Assembly: GCF_001278805.1 (NCBI RefSeq)
Contig: NZ_CP012602.1
Coordinates: 4,927,501-4,991,500 of the forward strand
From: Bacillus sp. FJAT-18017
GTDB lineage: Bacteria > Bacillota > Bacilli > Bacillales > Cytobacillaceae
Direction: 5' to 3'
Length of the DNA stretch: 64,000 bases
Both the position numbers and the translations under genes were made by a program. Under the pieces are notes generated by a model. It saw nothing but the letters and a program-made list of their open reading frames with translations. It made no database searches and was not told the DNA's origin. This document shows, one piece after another, positions 1 to 8,679 of the stretch. Numbering within the stretch: the first letter of the stretch is position 1; each line of letters starts with the position of its first letter.

Positions 1-190
1 CAGTCAATTCTACCGATTCAACCGCAAGCTGTTCCTTGCCATTTGGAAAATGATAATACAGCGACCCTTTAGGAGCACCGCTCTCTTTTGTTATCTGATT
101 TAACCCCGTTCCATGGTAGCCTTGCAGCTGGAAAAGCCGCGATGCCGTTTCGATTAATTTATCTTTCGAATTTCCTTTTGTCTCAGTCAT
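1..190 (-). CDS. TetR family repressor, LmrA/YxaF type (5' part only)
   Basis: The ATG is at 188-190 and the gene runs off the left edge, so only 63 residues are visible. They form a complete TetR N-terminal DNA-binding domain: a first helix ending [18 protein letters not shown], a helix-turn-helix, then [19 protein letters not shown]. This is the recognition-helix pattern of the LmrA/YxaF subfamily, which represses multidrug efflux or dioxygenase genes in Bacillus. The ligand domain and any co-regulated gene lie outside the window. A matching operator-like box lies just upstream, so autorepression is likely. The family call is firm; the regulated genes are unknown. Confidence 0.85.
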   Translation of the reverse strand, partial: MTETKGNSKDKLIETASRLFQLQGYHGTGLNQITKESGAPKGSLYYHFPNGKEQLAVESVELT

Positions 191-210
191 TAGCTATACC
201 TCATTCTCAA

Positions 211-228
211 ATTATACCAATCAGTCTA
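211..228 (-). promoter_or_regulatory. LmrA/YxaF-like operator upstream of the TetR gene
   Basis: On the + strand this reads ATTATACCAATCAGTCTA. From memory, the B. subtilis LmrA/YxaF box is close to AWTATAtagaNYGgTCTA; the ATTATA and GTCTA ends match and the centre is only partly conserved. It overlaps a TATAAT-like -10 on the minus strand, 20 bp from the start codon, which suits autorepression. The operator role is inferred. Confidence 0.45.
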
Positions 229-285
229 CATACATTATAATCAAAAAACAACCCCAGGGTCAAAAGGAAGCAAGGACTGCTTCCT

Positions 286-1110
286 TTAAACGGTTATCCC
301 TGCTTGTTGATTAAGAATAGAATGGACAATATGAATTGAGTTCCATTCTCCTCTAGAAAAGTACATAATAGGGTATCGTTTTGGAAATAGTAGTTTGTGG
401 ATTTCTGCAGGTGGTTTCCCTTCTTGATGCAGCTTTAAGACTGTTCCCTGCAGGTTCAATAAATACTCCAACTTTCTTTTCAAGGCCAACCGCCCATTGT
501 CCAAATAGCCAGCATGGCAGCAAAAGACATCTTCGAAATCAAAGGTTAAGATTTTTTTCAATGATTCAATAATCTCAGGGATACTTTCCTCACGCAAAAT
601 AACCTTTGTCCTTTCCTGGCAATAAAGGTCCCCAGTAAATAACTGTCCTGTCTCTTCATTCAAAAAGCAAAGATGATCAATCGCATGTCCCGGTGTTTTA
701 ATGACTTTCCAAGTTGCATGGGCAGAGTGAAATGTCCCACCTAAAGGCTCCGCACGAAAAGCCCGGCGCTTTCCCCAAAACAATTGGCGGTAAAGCGGAT
801 ATTCCGGATGCTTCATGCACGCTTCAATCTTGCTGCCATCCATGTAAAGTGGAAGTTGAAGATTATCTTGCAGGAAGGCTGCGCAACCTGTATGGTCTTC
901 GTGATGATGCGTGATGATGGCCTTATCAATCCTAAACTGTTTGAAAAAGGGCTTAAAATACTTTTCCAATGATTTCCCTCCGGTATCAATCAACACACTA
1001 TCTATAAAAAAGCTATGAACATTCAGCTTAACACCCTGAAAGGATATCGTTCCATTGCCCATTGTTACACCATTCACAGTCTTTTGAGCAAATTCCTTCT
1101 TAAACAGCAT
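286..1110 (-). CDS. MBL-fold metallo-hydrolase
   Basis: A 274-residue metallo-beta-lactamase fold protein. The metal motif THHHEDHTG (about residues 67-75) supplies the HxHxDH zinc ligands, and GHAIDHL and CCHAGY supply the later metal histidines. The substrate cannot be told; glyoxalase II-like and lactonase-like enzymes share this layout. The reading frame is open 52 codons further upstream, but I chose the ATG at 1108-1110 because AGGGGGG lies 5 bases before it and residues homologous to the family start there. The C-terminal part after the MBL core is winged-helix-like (HKLLFPKRYPIMYFSRGEW). It is monocistronic. A palindrome resembling a TetR/FadR operator lies about 100 bp upstream. Confidence 0.8.
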   Translation of the reverse strand: MLFKKEFAQKTVNGVTMGNGTISFQGVKLNVHSFFIDSVLIDTGGKSLEKYFKPFFKQFRIDKAIITHHHEDHTGCAAFLQDNLQLPLYMDGSKIEACMKHPEYPLYRQLFWGKRRAFRAEPLGGTFHSAHATWKVIKTPGHAIDHLCFLNEETGQLFTGDLYCQERTKVILREESIPEIIESLKKILTFDFEDVFCCHAGYLDNGRLALKRKLEYLLNLQGTVLKLHQEGKPPAEIHKLLFPKRYPIMYFSRGEWNSIHIVHSILNQQAGITV

Positions 1111-1212
1111 GCTATCCCCCCTGTACTCCGTTAAATTTATGTATACCATTTCCACCAAACCGACCAGGCAAAATACAACCTTTAAATTCAGGAATAAAGT
1201 TTTATTTATTCT

Positions 1213-1244
1213 AACATAAAATGAATGGTTATTCATTTTATGTT
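1213..1244. promoter_or_regulatory. 32-bp palindrome upstream of the MBL hydrolase gene
   Basis: Two perfect 14-bp arms (AACATAAAATGAAT and its complement) flank the spacer GGTT. The centre resembles the B. subtilis FadR (YsiA) operator, remembered as about WTGAATGAMTANTCATTCAW, at roughly 16 of 20 positions. FadR is a TetR-family repressor of fatty acid degradation. Operator function and the identity of the repressor are inference. Confidence 0.5.
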
Positions 1245-1346
1245 GATACTCCGGCCAAGACCCCATGTTTTAGCACATTTGATGATTTTTAGGTTAGGGA
1301 ACGCCACTTAAAAAAATCCCACTCCAACAAATGGGAGGACAGTAAA

Positions 1347-1740
1347 CATTCATAAGCAATGAATGACAACTCGGGTGTACGAAGGCATCAAGATATCATT
1401 CATAAAGCCGATGAATGACAACTCGGGTGTACAAAGGCATCAAGATGTCATTCATAAAGCCGATGAATGACAACTCGGGTGTACGAAGGTATCGAGATGT
1501 CATTCATAAAGCCGATGGATGGCAACTCGGGTGTACAAAGGCATCAAGATGTCATTCATAAAGCCGATGAATGACCACTCGGGTGTCCAAGACATCAAGA
1601 TGTCATTCATAAAGCCGATGAATGACAACTCGGGTGTACGAAGGCATCAAGATATCATTCATAAAGCCCATGAATGACAACTCGGGTGTACAAAGGCATC
1701 AAGATGTCATTCATAAAAGTGATGAGCAACAACTCGGGCA
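1347..1740. repeat. 52-bp tandem repeat, about 8 copies
   Basis: Units begin with CATTCATAA at 1347, 1397, 1449, 1501, 1553, 1604, 1656 and 1708, giving a period of 52 bp (51 once, 50 for the first copy). Each unit holds an inverted repeat TCATTCAT / ATGAATGA around a 7-base loop, followed by an ACTCGGGTGTAC segment. Copies differ by a few substitutions; the first and last are the most divergent. No ORF explains the array. It lies between the convergently read MBL gene (upstream side) and the GreA-like gene. Confidence 0.9.
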
Positions 1741-1982
1741 ACTTTACTGAAGGAGGAATTGCCTTCTAGCCTCTAGTTTTTCCAAACATCCCCAAATGTA
1801 ACTGTTTACATGATATATCTTCCAATCTGTGATAAAATAGTCCTAATATCTTTCCAAAATAAAGGGGCCATGCTATGTCTCCCTTATTGAGCGGAAGATA
1901 TCATTTTTTTAGGAGGCGATATGAATGAAAATGTTCATGAAATTTTGTAAGAAGTTCAATCCAAGCCAGGGGGTTATCTACT

Positions 1983-2450
1983 ATGAACCATAGTCAGCTC
2001 CTTAGCAAAGAATACTTCATACAACAGTTGGTTTACATTGATGAAAATATCAAGGAATTGACCCATCATTATTTATCTTCCACTCCAGTTGACGAGCGGA
2101 AGAAGGACTTTTATAATACTTACTCACTTGAAGTTGAGAACTTAATAAAAGAAAATCAACGGAATGATAGTATTTCATCTTTCCAAAAAGTATTCATCGG
2201 GACAAAGGTCACAGTTATGTATGATGATGACAACGAAACAGAGGATTATATCATTTGTTACCCTGACGAGTCGGACCCGGATTCGGGAAGCATATCCTTT
2301 TTGTCCCCGGTAGGCAGGCAGCTTTTGCTGAAGAGTGTTGGTGAAAAGGTGGCACTTAAAGTTCCAACAGGGGTGCTTTCGGTAACTATTAAGGAAATTG
2401 AGTTCGCAGGGCAAGCCTTGGAATTGGAAAGCACATTGAAGGAAGCATGA
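1983..2450 (+). CDS. GreA/GreB family protein
   Basis: 155 residues. The C-terminal half (about 70-150) is a GreA/GreB C-terminal FKBP-like domain: GTKVTVMYDDDNETEDYIIC, then SFLSPVGRQLLLKSVGEKVA, the stretch that in GreA docks onto the RNA polymerase secondary channel. The N-terminal part is helical but shorter and less conserved than the GreA coiled coil. This is therefore a Gre-like paralogue, not necessarily a transcript cleavage factor. GGGGG lies about 12 bases before the ATG, a mediocre ribosome site. Two tiny reading frames with a better site (AGGAGG at about 1911) precede it and could couple translation. A strong terminator follows. Confidence 0.75.
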   Translation: MNHSQLLSKEYFIQQLVYIDENIKELTHHYLSSTPVDERKKDFYNTYSLEVENLIKENQRNDSISSFQKVFIGTKVTVMYDDDNETEDYIICYPDESDPDSGSISFLSPVGRQLLLKSVGEKVALKVPTGVLSVTIKEIEFAGQALELESTLKEA

Positions 2451-2533
2451 GCAGCGGCTCATAGCTTTTTTAGCATGGCAGCCTTCCCGACTGATGCGAT
2501 ATTGCATTAACAGGAAAATAAAACATCCCTATT

Positions 2534-2571
2534 AAAAAGCAACGATACCCCGACTGGATCGTTGCTTTTTT
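2534..2571. terminator. Bidirectional terminator
   Basis: A hairpin AAGCAACGAT / ATCGTTGCTT with A-rich and T-rich flanks on both sides, between the convergent GreA-like and MFS genes. Confidence 0.85.
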
Positions 2572-2626
2572 CATTTTTCCGCCCGGCAAACGAGAACCTT
2601 CCCTATTCTTCCCTTTGTCGGTTTGT

Positions 2627-3880
2627 TCAATTTTCTTTCAGCACGGGTTCCCCTGCCTTCATCAGAGTTTTGTTCCGGCCTAGAAGAACCGCTAATAAAA
2701 CAATGAATATCCCGGTTCCGGAGAGGAGCCATTCTATTTTGATAATGTCTGCGATGGGGCCAAATATCAGCATGCCAATCGGCATCATTGAGGTCGAAAT
2801 CATCCCCATCACGCCAAACACTCTCCCTAAATAATTCTCTTCGATTTTTTCCTGTAAAAGAACCATGGTTGGTGTATTGAAAATTGGCATGGTTACTCCA
2901 AAAACAGCCATGAAAACCAGATACAGCCAAAAGACCGGTACAACCCCAAGCGCAAATGTGCAAACTCCCATGATGATACTTGAAAACGCCATTGTTTTAA
3001 CCCGATTCGAAAATCCTCCCCAGGCTGCAATGATACCTCCACCAGCCATCATCCCTATGGACCAGGCAAGCTCAATGGCGGTTAGTCTCCATACATCATT
3101 ACCGAAGCTGCGAGTAACCTGCAACGGTGTCAAAAATGCCGCTGGGGCCATTAATACAAAGAAGACCGCGAAGAAAAGAAAAAACGACTTTAGATACTGA
3201 TGATTGTTGATATAGTGCAAGCCCTGTTTAAAATCATTTAAATAACTAGTTGTTTGCTTCTCCTTTGCCTTCTCATGGACAGACACTTTTAAGAATAAGA
3301 GCAAGGTAACAATAGCAATGGCCGCGGTGATAACATCAATAAAGAAGATAATTTCAAGGGATGCCATTGCCAGCAACGCCGCACTGACCATCGGAGAAAC
3401 GAACATGATGACAGCCTGAATTGTTCCATTGATTCCATTCACTTTTGTCAGCTTATCCTTTGGGACGATTTGCGGTAAAATTGCTCCAACAGCTGGTGTT
3501 TGAATCCCTGTACCAAACGCACGTACAGCAGCCATTACAAACAGCAGCCACACATCGTCATATCCCATTAGGAACAGGATGGCAAGAATGAGTGTCGCCA
3601 TTGCAATGAGTCCATCCGCCAACACAATCAGTACTTTCCGGTTAAAGCGGTCCGCCCACACACCTGCAACCGGAGACAAAATAAATGTTGGAATAAAGCC
3701 GCAGATGATATACAACGTCATCATAACACCGGACTCAGTCGTTAATGTAATATGCCACATAATAGCATACTGAACCAGTGAGGACCCAAACAGAGATATA
3801 GTTTGGCTTGATAAAAAGAGAACGATATTCCTAAACCAATTGTCCTTATGGTCATTTGTTTCTCCGTTCATAGTTAACAC
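2627..3880 (-). CDS. MFS efflux transporter, macrolide-efflux (MFS_3) type
   Basis: 417 residues with about 12 hydrophobic segments. The loop after TM2 carries the MFS signature GVWADRFNRKVL. The layout (SQTISLFGSSLVQYAIMWHI at the N-terminus, the PMVSAALLAM region) is that of the MefA/YfiS-like pumps, many of which are drug exporters; the substrate here is unknown. I kept the GTG at 3880, with AAGGAA 5 bases upstream; an ATG three codons later (3871) is a little far from that site. It is monocistronic and convergent with the GreA-like gene, sharing its terminator. Confidence 0.8.
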   Translation of the reverse strand: MLTMNGETNDHKDNWFRNIVLFLSSQTISLFGSSLVQYAIMWHITLTTESGVMMTLYIICGFIPTFILSPVAGVWADRFNRKVLIVLADGLIAMATLILAILFLMGYDDVWLLFVMAAVRAFGTGIQTPAVGAILPQIVPKDKLTKVNGINGTIQAVIMFVSPMVSAALLAMASLEIIFFIDVITAAIAIVTLLLFLKVSVHEKAKEKQTTSYLNDFKQGLHYINNHQYLKSFFLFFAVFFVLMAPAAFLTPLQVTRSFGNDVWRLTAIELAWSIGMMAGGGIIAAWGGFSNRVKTMAFSSIIMGVCTFALGVVPVFWLYLVFMAVFGVTMPIFNTPTMVLLQEKIEENYLGRVFGVMGMISTSMMPIGMLIFGPIADIIKIEWLLSGTGIFIVLLAVLLGRNKTLMKAGEPVLKEN

Positions 3881-4097
3881 TCATTTCCTTCAAATTGTAG
3901 TAGTGAAATGGTACCCTTTATCCACAAGCTTTGCAACTGCAAATTGCACCTGTACCTGCATTTAATTTTTCCCGCGGCCTGTCCCGCAGCCAGCGAATTT
4001 GGAACTACACTGAGAACCGAACGGCCTCTTAGGTTATATTGAAAAAAACGTTGGTAATGCTACAATTTAATCAGGTGGAACAAAAGGAGTTAATCCA

Positions 4098-5126
4098 TTG
4101 AATATATTAAGACAATCCCTGGCCCAAAATATTGTAGATAAGATGATGAAGGATATTCCGTATAATATAAATATTATGGATCGAACCGGAATTATCATTG
4201 CAAGCGGAAATAAAGAAAGGATTGGCACGCTTCACCATGGTGCTGTTGAGGCGTTAAAACAAGGAAAAACGGTAGAAATCTATAAGGATGGGAAATTTGT
4301 AAAGAAGGGCATTAACCTGCCAATTGAATTAATTGGAATGATTGTTGGCGTGGTTGGAATAAGCGGCGAAGTAGAAGAAACAAGGCCTTTTGGAAACCTT
4401 GTGAGATCAACCGCAATTTTATTAATCGAGCAAAACCATGCATTGGAAAAAGAAAACCTGGAAAAAAATTTAAAACAGGAGTTTTTCCAATCCATTACCG
4501 ATCCAGAAACAATTTATACTAAAGAATTAACCGAACAGGCATTATCCTACAATATCAAGCTAAACGAACCCTCCCAAATTGTATATGTAGAATTACCGTA
4601 TGATTTTGATAAGGATCGTATTAAGAATTTCCATTCTTTTAGGCTATCAAGCAGCGCGATTTGCTTTATAGTACAGGATCAAACTAAAACTCACTCTTTG
4701 CAAGAACAGATTGATAGCAATTATCCTGATGCTCTTTCTTCAATTAGCAATATAAATGATAAAATTTCCGATGGATTTCTACAGGCCAAATCTGCAATGC
4801 GTGTATTAAAAGGTGTTTATCCGAATGAAAGATTCATTTCCTATGCGAAGTGCGAATTTATCGCCGACCTAGCCTATATGGAAAAAAGCGATACAAAATC
4901 TGAGAGACTCATCCATTTACTAGAACCACATGATGAACTGATCAAAACTCTGCAGATTTATCTTAGCTGTAACATGAACTTAAACGAAACGGCCAGCAAC
5001 CTTATCATCCATAGAAATACATTAAACTACAGATTAGACAGGATTTTTAAAATCACCGGCAAAGATCCAAAAAACATATTGGATCTCGTAGAATTGATTT
5101 TTATGCTGATTCATCGAGTAAAATGA
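4098..5126 (+). CDS. cdaR: CdaR-family regulator of glycerate/sugar diacid use
   Basis: 342 residues. The N-terminal sugar diacid recognition domain (about 1-130: LAQNIVDKMMKDIPYNINIM, then MDRTGIIIASGNKERIGTLH) and the C-terminal PucR-type helix-turn-helix (NLNETASNLIIHRNTLNYRL, about 295-315) are both clear. CdaR proteins activate glycerate, glucarate and galactarate genes in response to the diacid or glycerate. The start is TTG at 4098, with AAGGAG 8-9 bases before it. The gene is convergent with the glycerate kinase-permease pair, which is almost certainly its target. Confidence 0.88.
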   Translation: MNILRQSLAQNIVDKMMKDIPYNINIMDRTGIIIASGNKERIGTLHHGAVEALKQGKTVEIYKDGKFVKKGINLPIELIGMIVGVVGISGEVEETRPFGNLVRSTAILLIEQNHALEKENLEKNLKQEFFQSITDPETIYTKELTEQALSYNIKLNEPSQIVYVELPYDFDKDRIKNFHSFRLSSSAICFIVQDQTKTHSLQEQIDSNYPDALSSISNINDKISDGFLQAKSAMRVLKGVYPNERFISYAKCEFIADLAYMEKSDTKSERLIHLLEPHDELIKTLQIYLSCNMNLNETASNLIIHRNTLNYRLDRIFKITGKDPKNILDLVELIFMLIHRVK

Positions 5127-5129
5127 AAT

Positions 5130-5163
5130 GAGGCTGCCCAAAGCTTTAGGACAGCCTCTTTCC
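5130..5163. terminator. Terminator between cdaR and the glycerate kinase gene
   Basis: A stem GAGGCTG / CAGCCTC with T-rich flank, serving convergent genes. Confidence 0.75.
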
Positions 5164-5192
5164 ATTTTATATTAGTCTAATTAATGAGCACC

Positions 5193-6329
5193 TTATTTCA
5201 ACAATCGAGCAATGCTTTCAGATGTTCTGGCAACATTGGCTTGCCCTTCTGCCAATAAGGTCTCAATGTCCGCTGCTCCCGGTACAATTCCAAAAATAGC
5301 GTCAAAGCCTTCATTGTATAATGTTTCTACATCCTGCCCAATATAACCAGCAAGTGCGATCACTTTGATATCGCTATTGACACTCTTGGCTGCCTGAGCA
5401 ACACCAAATGGCGCCTTTCCAAATTTCGTTTGGAAATCGATGCCGCCTTCACCTGTAAAGCAGTAATCGACATCCTGAAGCTTTTCTTTTAGATTTGTAT
5501 ACTCAATGACAATTTCGATGCCTTTTTTCATTGTAGAATTAGTGAAAGCAAGAAGTCCTCCGCCAAGGCCGCCTGCACCGCCTGCACCAGGGACATCGAC
5601 CATGTCGACCCCAATCTGCTCTTTTACGATTTTAGCGTAATGCCTTAAATTATTGTCCAATAGTTGAACCATCTCAGTAGTCGCACCCTTTTGCGGCCCG
5701 AAAACTGCTGAGGCACCACGCTCGCCGCATAATGGGTTTGTAACATCCGAGGCAACCAGGATTTTGATATTTTTCAATTCAGGGATTACATTGGATGAAT
5801 CAATTGTTTCAAGATCTCCTAAATATCCACCTCCGAGGGGCAGTTCATTCCCTTCCTTATCCAGGAACTTGAATCCGAGAGCCGCTGCCATTCCAGTACC
5901 GCCATCATTTGTTGCACTTCCGCCAATACCAAGGATGATCTCGGTAATGCCTTGTTCAATACAAGCCCTGATAAGCTCACCTGTACCAAATGTTGTTGTA
6001 ATCATAGGATTCTTCGTTTCTTTCGTCACGTAGTGAATCCCGCTCGCAGATGCCATTTCAATAACACCTGTCCTGCCATCTCCTAAAATGCCGTACTGGG
6101 CGGTAACTGGTGTGCCAAGTGGGCCAGTTACTTCTTTTTGAATTAATGTCCCGCCAGTTGCATCAACCAGCGACTGAACGGTGCCTTCACCGCCATCTGC
6201 CATTGGTACATAGATGCATTCAGCATCTGGGATTGCTCGTTTTATGCCAATTTCCATTGCCTCACAAACTTCTTTGGCTGTCATGCTTTCCTTAAATGAA
6301 TCAGGAGCCAATAAAAAAGTTTTCCCCAT
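5193..6329 (-). CDS. glxK: Glycerate kinase (GlxK/GarK family)
   Basis: 378 residues. Phosphorylates D-glycerate with ATP to a phosphoglycerate that enters glycolysis. Family marks are the N-terminal LLAPDSFKESMTAKEVCEAM, PMADGGEGTVQSLVDATGG, the loop GIGGSATNDGGTGMAAALG and the C-terminal FTGEGGIDFQTKFGKAP. Length is normal. I chose the ATG at 6329: AGGAGTG is 6-8 bases away, whereas a GTG three codons upstream would lie inside that site. It follows the GntP permease by 17 bp in one operon. Confidence 0.93.
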   Translation of the reverse strand: MGKTFLLAPDSFKESMTAKEVCEAMEIGIKRAIPDAECIYVPMADGGEGTVQSLVDATGGTLIQKEVTGPLGTPVTAQYGILGDGRTGVIEMASASGIHYVTKETKNPMITTTFGTGELIRACIEQGITEIILGIGGSATNDGGTGMAAALGFKFLDKEGNELPLGGGYLGDLETIDSSNVIPELKNIKILVASDVTNPLCGERGASAVFGPQKGATTEMVQLLDNNLRHYAKIVKEQIGVDMVDVPGAGGAGGLGGGLLAFTNSTMKKGIEIVIEYTNLKEKLQDVDYCFTGEGGIDFQTKFGKAPFGVAQAAKSVNSDIKVIALAGYIGQDVETLYNEGFDAIFGIVPGAADIETLLAEGQANVARTSESIARLLK

Positions 6330-6346
6330 GGTTATCACTCCTTTTT

Positions 6347-7648
6347 TTATAGAATAAACCCGAACAAGATTACAGCTACAATTGTCATTGTTAAACCAAC
6401 GATGCTTTCATATCCGACAACTTTCATTCTCTCTTTCATGCTCATGTTCATGGCATTTCGTGTCACGTGGAAGTAAGTTCCGTGTGGCAAGTGGTCTATT
6501 ACTGTAGCACCTGCATGTGTCATAACTGCCGCAGAAAGTGGTGCAACTCCAGTTTCAAGTATTGCATCCGAGAACGAGCCAGTAGCCAGGATAACACCAG
6601 TTGATGTGGAAGCTGTCGCTGCTGCCATCAAAATACCTGCAATTGGTGCAAGGAACGTACCAGATATACCTGAAGTCTCAACCAAGCTAACAACTTGGGC
6701 TGGAAGATCCGAAGATGTAATTAATCCGCCAATTGCACCCGCCCCAATGATGATGAGGATGGTTGGTGTCATTTTATTTAATCCGGAAGTACTAAAATCC
6801 AAGAATTGTTTTCTTTTACCCAGAGCAATCGTACCAACTAACCCCGCAAACGGCAGGATAAACAATGAGTCGATTTTCAATTCAGCAAGAGCATCGATTC
6901 CAAGCATTGATCCGATAGGGCTCATCATTAAAAGAACAATAGCAATGATGGGAGTGACAAGGGCTTTTGATAATGCCGGCAAATTCGTGGAACTAGCCTT
7001 TTCCAATTCAGCTGCTTCCTCATCCGATACCTTTGTACCTTTATACTTAATAATTGACGCGATAATAACAGTTACAACGACTCCGAAAACAGCAGGAACA
7101 AAACCACCGATCATGACTTGGTTAACGTCAAGATCAAACCCGCCTGCTGCCGCAATCGTATTCGGATTGGGAGAGATAATGTTACCTGCTTTACCACCGC
7201 CAGATAAAGCTACAAGTAAGGCGATTTTGGAATAACCCATTTTGTTACCGACAGACAATGCGATTGGTGCAACAATCAGAACAGCAACAGGAATGAATAC
7301 ACCTACTGCGGTAATAATCATCGTAGCCAATGCCAGGGACAGCATCGCTTTTGTCCCACCGAGTTTTTCTACAATCGCTTTTGCAATGCTTTCCGCTGCT
7401 CCCGATTCCATCATGACACCAGCAAAAACACCAGCAGCGATTATCCTAATAACTGTACCTTGTACACTTTGAGTTCCTGAAACTAGAATGGAGACTACCT
7501 CTGAAAAGTTGGCACCGCCGATGAAAGCGCCAACAATTGCTCCTAAAATTAAGGAATACGTTGGAGCGAGTCTAAACAAAATCAAAATAATTGCAAGCGC
7601 CAGACCAAGTAAAGCGCCAACCCAGCTAATATCTATTGATGCTGCCAT
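6347..7648 (-). CDS. GntP-family permease, probably for glycerate
   Basis: 433 residues with about 12-14 hydrophobic segments and typical GntP stretches (SGGGKAGNIISPNPNTIAAA, then HAGATVIDHLPHGTYFHVTR near the C-terminus). GntP proteins take up gluconate and related sugar acids; location beside glycerate kinase and CdaR makes glycerate the likely substrate. GGAGGAATTTAT precedes the ATG. First gene of the operon; a promoter and a cre site lie upstream, so catabolite repression is expected. Confidence 0.88.
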   Translation of the reverse strand: MAASIDISWVGALLGLALAIILILFRLAPTYSLILGAIVGAFIGGANFSEVVSILVSGTQSVQGTVIRIIAAGVFAGVMMESGAAESIAKAIVEKLGGTKAMLSLALATMIITAVGVFIPVAVLIVAPIALSVGNKMGYSKIALLVALSGGGKAGNIISPNPNTIAAAGGFDLDVNQVMIGGFVPAVFGVVVTVIIASIIKYKGTKVSDEEAAELEKASSTNLPALSKALVTPIIAIVLLMMSPIGSMLGIDALAELKIDSLFILPFAGLVGTIALGKRKQFLDFSTSGLNKMTPTILIIIGAGAIGGLITSSDLPAQVVSLVETSGISGTFLAPIAGILMAAATASTSTGVILATGSFSDAILETGVAPLSAAVMTHAGATVIDHLPHGTYFHVTRNAMNMSMKERMKVVGYESIVGLTMTIVAVILFGFIL

Positions 7649-7723
7649 ATAAATTCCTCCTACTCCTCATGTTGTTGTTTAGAATGATAAATCTTTCTTA
7701 AAATTGAAATTGCAGTTCTGCAT

Positions 7724-7753
7724 TCTATATCATTGCTTTATAATTTTGCACAA
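7724..7753 (-). promoter_or_regulatory. Candidate sigma-A promoter for the gntP-glxK operon
   Basis: On the minus strand TTGTGC, 18 bp, TATAGA. The -35 lies inside TTGTGCAAAA; the same word TTGTGCAAA recurs at 7891-7899 on the other strand, making these two copies candidate CdaR half-sites. Inferred by eye. Confidence 0.45.
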
Positions 7754-7827
7754 GGAACTGATTCGTTGCTAGAATTTAACAAGATTTAAGATGCCCCCTA
7801 TCAGTCTTACTATAAAAGCCCTTTCAT

Positions 7828-7842
7828 AGAATACGCTTTCAT
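7828..7842 (-). promoter_or_regulatory. cre site (CcpA) upstream of the glycerate operon
   Basis: On the minus strand ATGAAAGCGTATTCT, which fits the Bacillus cre consensus WTGNAANCGNWNNCW at every defined position. It lies about 75 bp upstream of the candidate -35, so CcpA could repress or modulate the operon when preferred sugars are present. Confidence 0.6.
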
Positions 7843-8246
7843 TATAGGCTTAAATTTACTTTTCAACTATTGACGCTTTAACAAAAATCATTGTGCAAAT
7901 GCACTAAATTATTCATCTTTGCGGTAATATTTAAACTCTGTGATTTCTTTTTCAGTCCCCTGTAAGAGCAGATTCGGAGCATAACACCGACTGAAGAAAA
8001 AACCTAATCTACAAAAAGACATCCGAAAGTCCATCTTTTTTCAACATTTTCTTCAATGTGTTGTATAAACAACAAAACACATAAACTATTGGTTTTGGTG
8101 GACTTTATTATTGGATAAAATTCAATTGCAAAGCAAATCATAGTTTTTGCTTCATTAAAGGCAAATTGATAATCATTCAACGGAGCATTAGCAAGTAAAT
8201 GAAATCCGAGAATTTAACACCTACTAATTTAAAAAGGAGAATGACA
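7843..8246. other. Gene-free stretch before the YdhR-type gene
   Basis: No coding sequence is seen. It holds GTGCA-AA-TGCAC at 7893-7904, a near palindrome sharing TTGTGCAAA with the gntP promoter, and A/T-rich sequence. No clear promoter for the downstream gene was identified. Confidence 0.5.
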
Positions 8247-8552
8247 ATGGCATATGTTTTACAAGTGGATTTTAAAATGAATGGACCATTCGGAGATGAA
8301 ATGGCAGGGGCGTTCTCTGATTTAGCGAAGAGCATTAATGAAGAGGATGGCTTCATGTGGAAAATTTGGACAGAACGTCCTGAAACAAATGAAGCAGGCG
8401 GTATTTATATTTTTGAAACAAAAGAAACAGCTGAAAAATATATCGATATGCATTCCAAGAGATTAGCGGGATTTGGCATAACAGAAGTCAACTCAAAAAT
8501 CCTTGCAATTAATTCTAAACTTACTGAGATTACTAATGGTCCGGTAAAGTAA
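8247..8552 (+). CDS. YdhR-family monooxygenase-like protein
   Basis: A 101-residue ferredoxin-like (ABM-type) protein: MAYVLQVDFKMNGPFGDEM, the conserved GFMWKIWTERPETNEAGGIY and ETAEKYIDMHSKRLAGFGI. Members of the YdhR group are small dimeric proteins proposed to act as cofactor-free monooxygenases on aromatic compounds, but substrates are mostly unknown. The frame opens 16 codons earlier; the ATG at 8247 is preferred because AAGGAG lies 8 bases upstream and the family begins at MAYVLQVDF. It stands alone. Confidence 0.85.
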   Translation: MAYVLQVDFKMNGPFGDEMAGAFSDLAKSINEEDGFMWKIWTERPETNEAGGIYIFETKETAEKYIDMHSKRLAGFGITEVNSKILAINSKLTEITNGPVK

Positions 8553-8644
8553 ATTCTTACTTAAATAGCTTTGCCTTTGAAGAGTTTTCGCTTTTGCAAC
8601 TAAATAATGCGAATTATCCATCACCAAAATTTCATTACAGAAAA

Positions 8645-8679
8645 CATAAAAAGGCAACGACCCGAGGGTCAGTTGCCTT
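8645..8679 (-). terminator. Terminator overlapping the 3' end of the rlmD-like gene
   Basis: On the minus strand AAGGCAACTGACC ... GGTCGTTGCCTT followed by TTTTT. The stop codon (8669-8671) lies within the stem. Confidence 0.85.

Noticed and set aside
1921..1993. Two tiny leader frames (9 and 22 codons) before the GreA-like gene
   Set aside because: Good ribosome site, but too short to support as genes; a translational-coupling role is possible but unproven.
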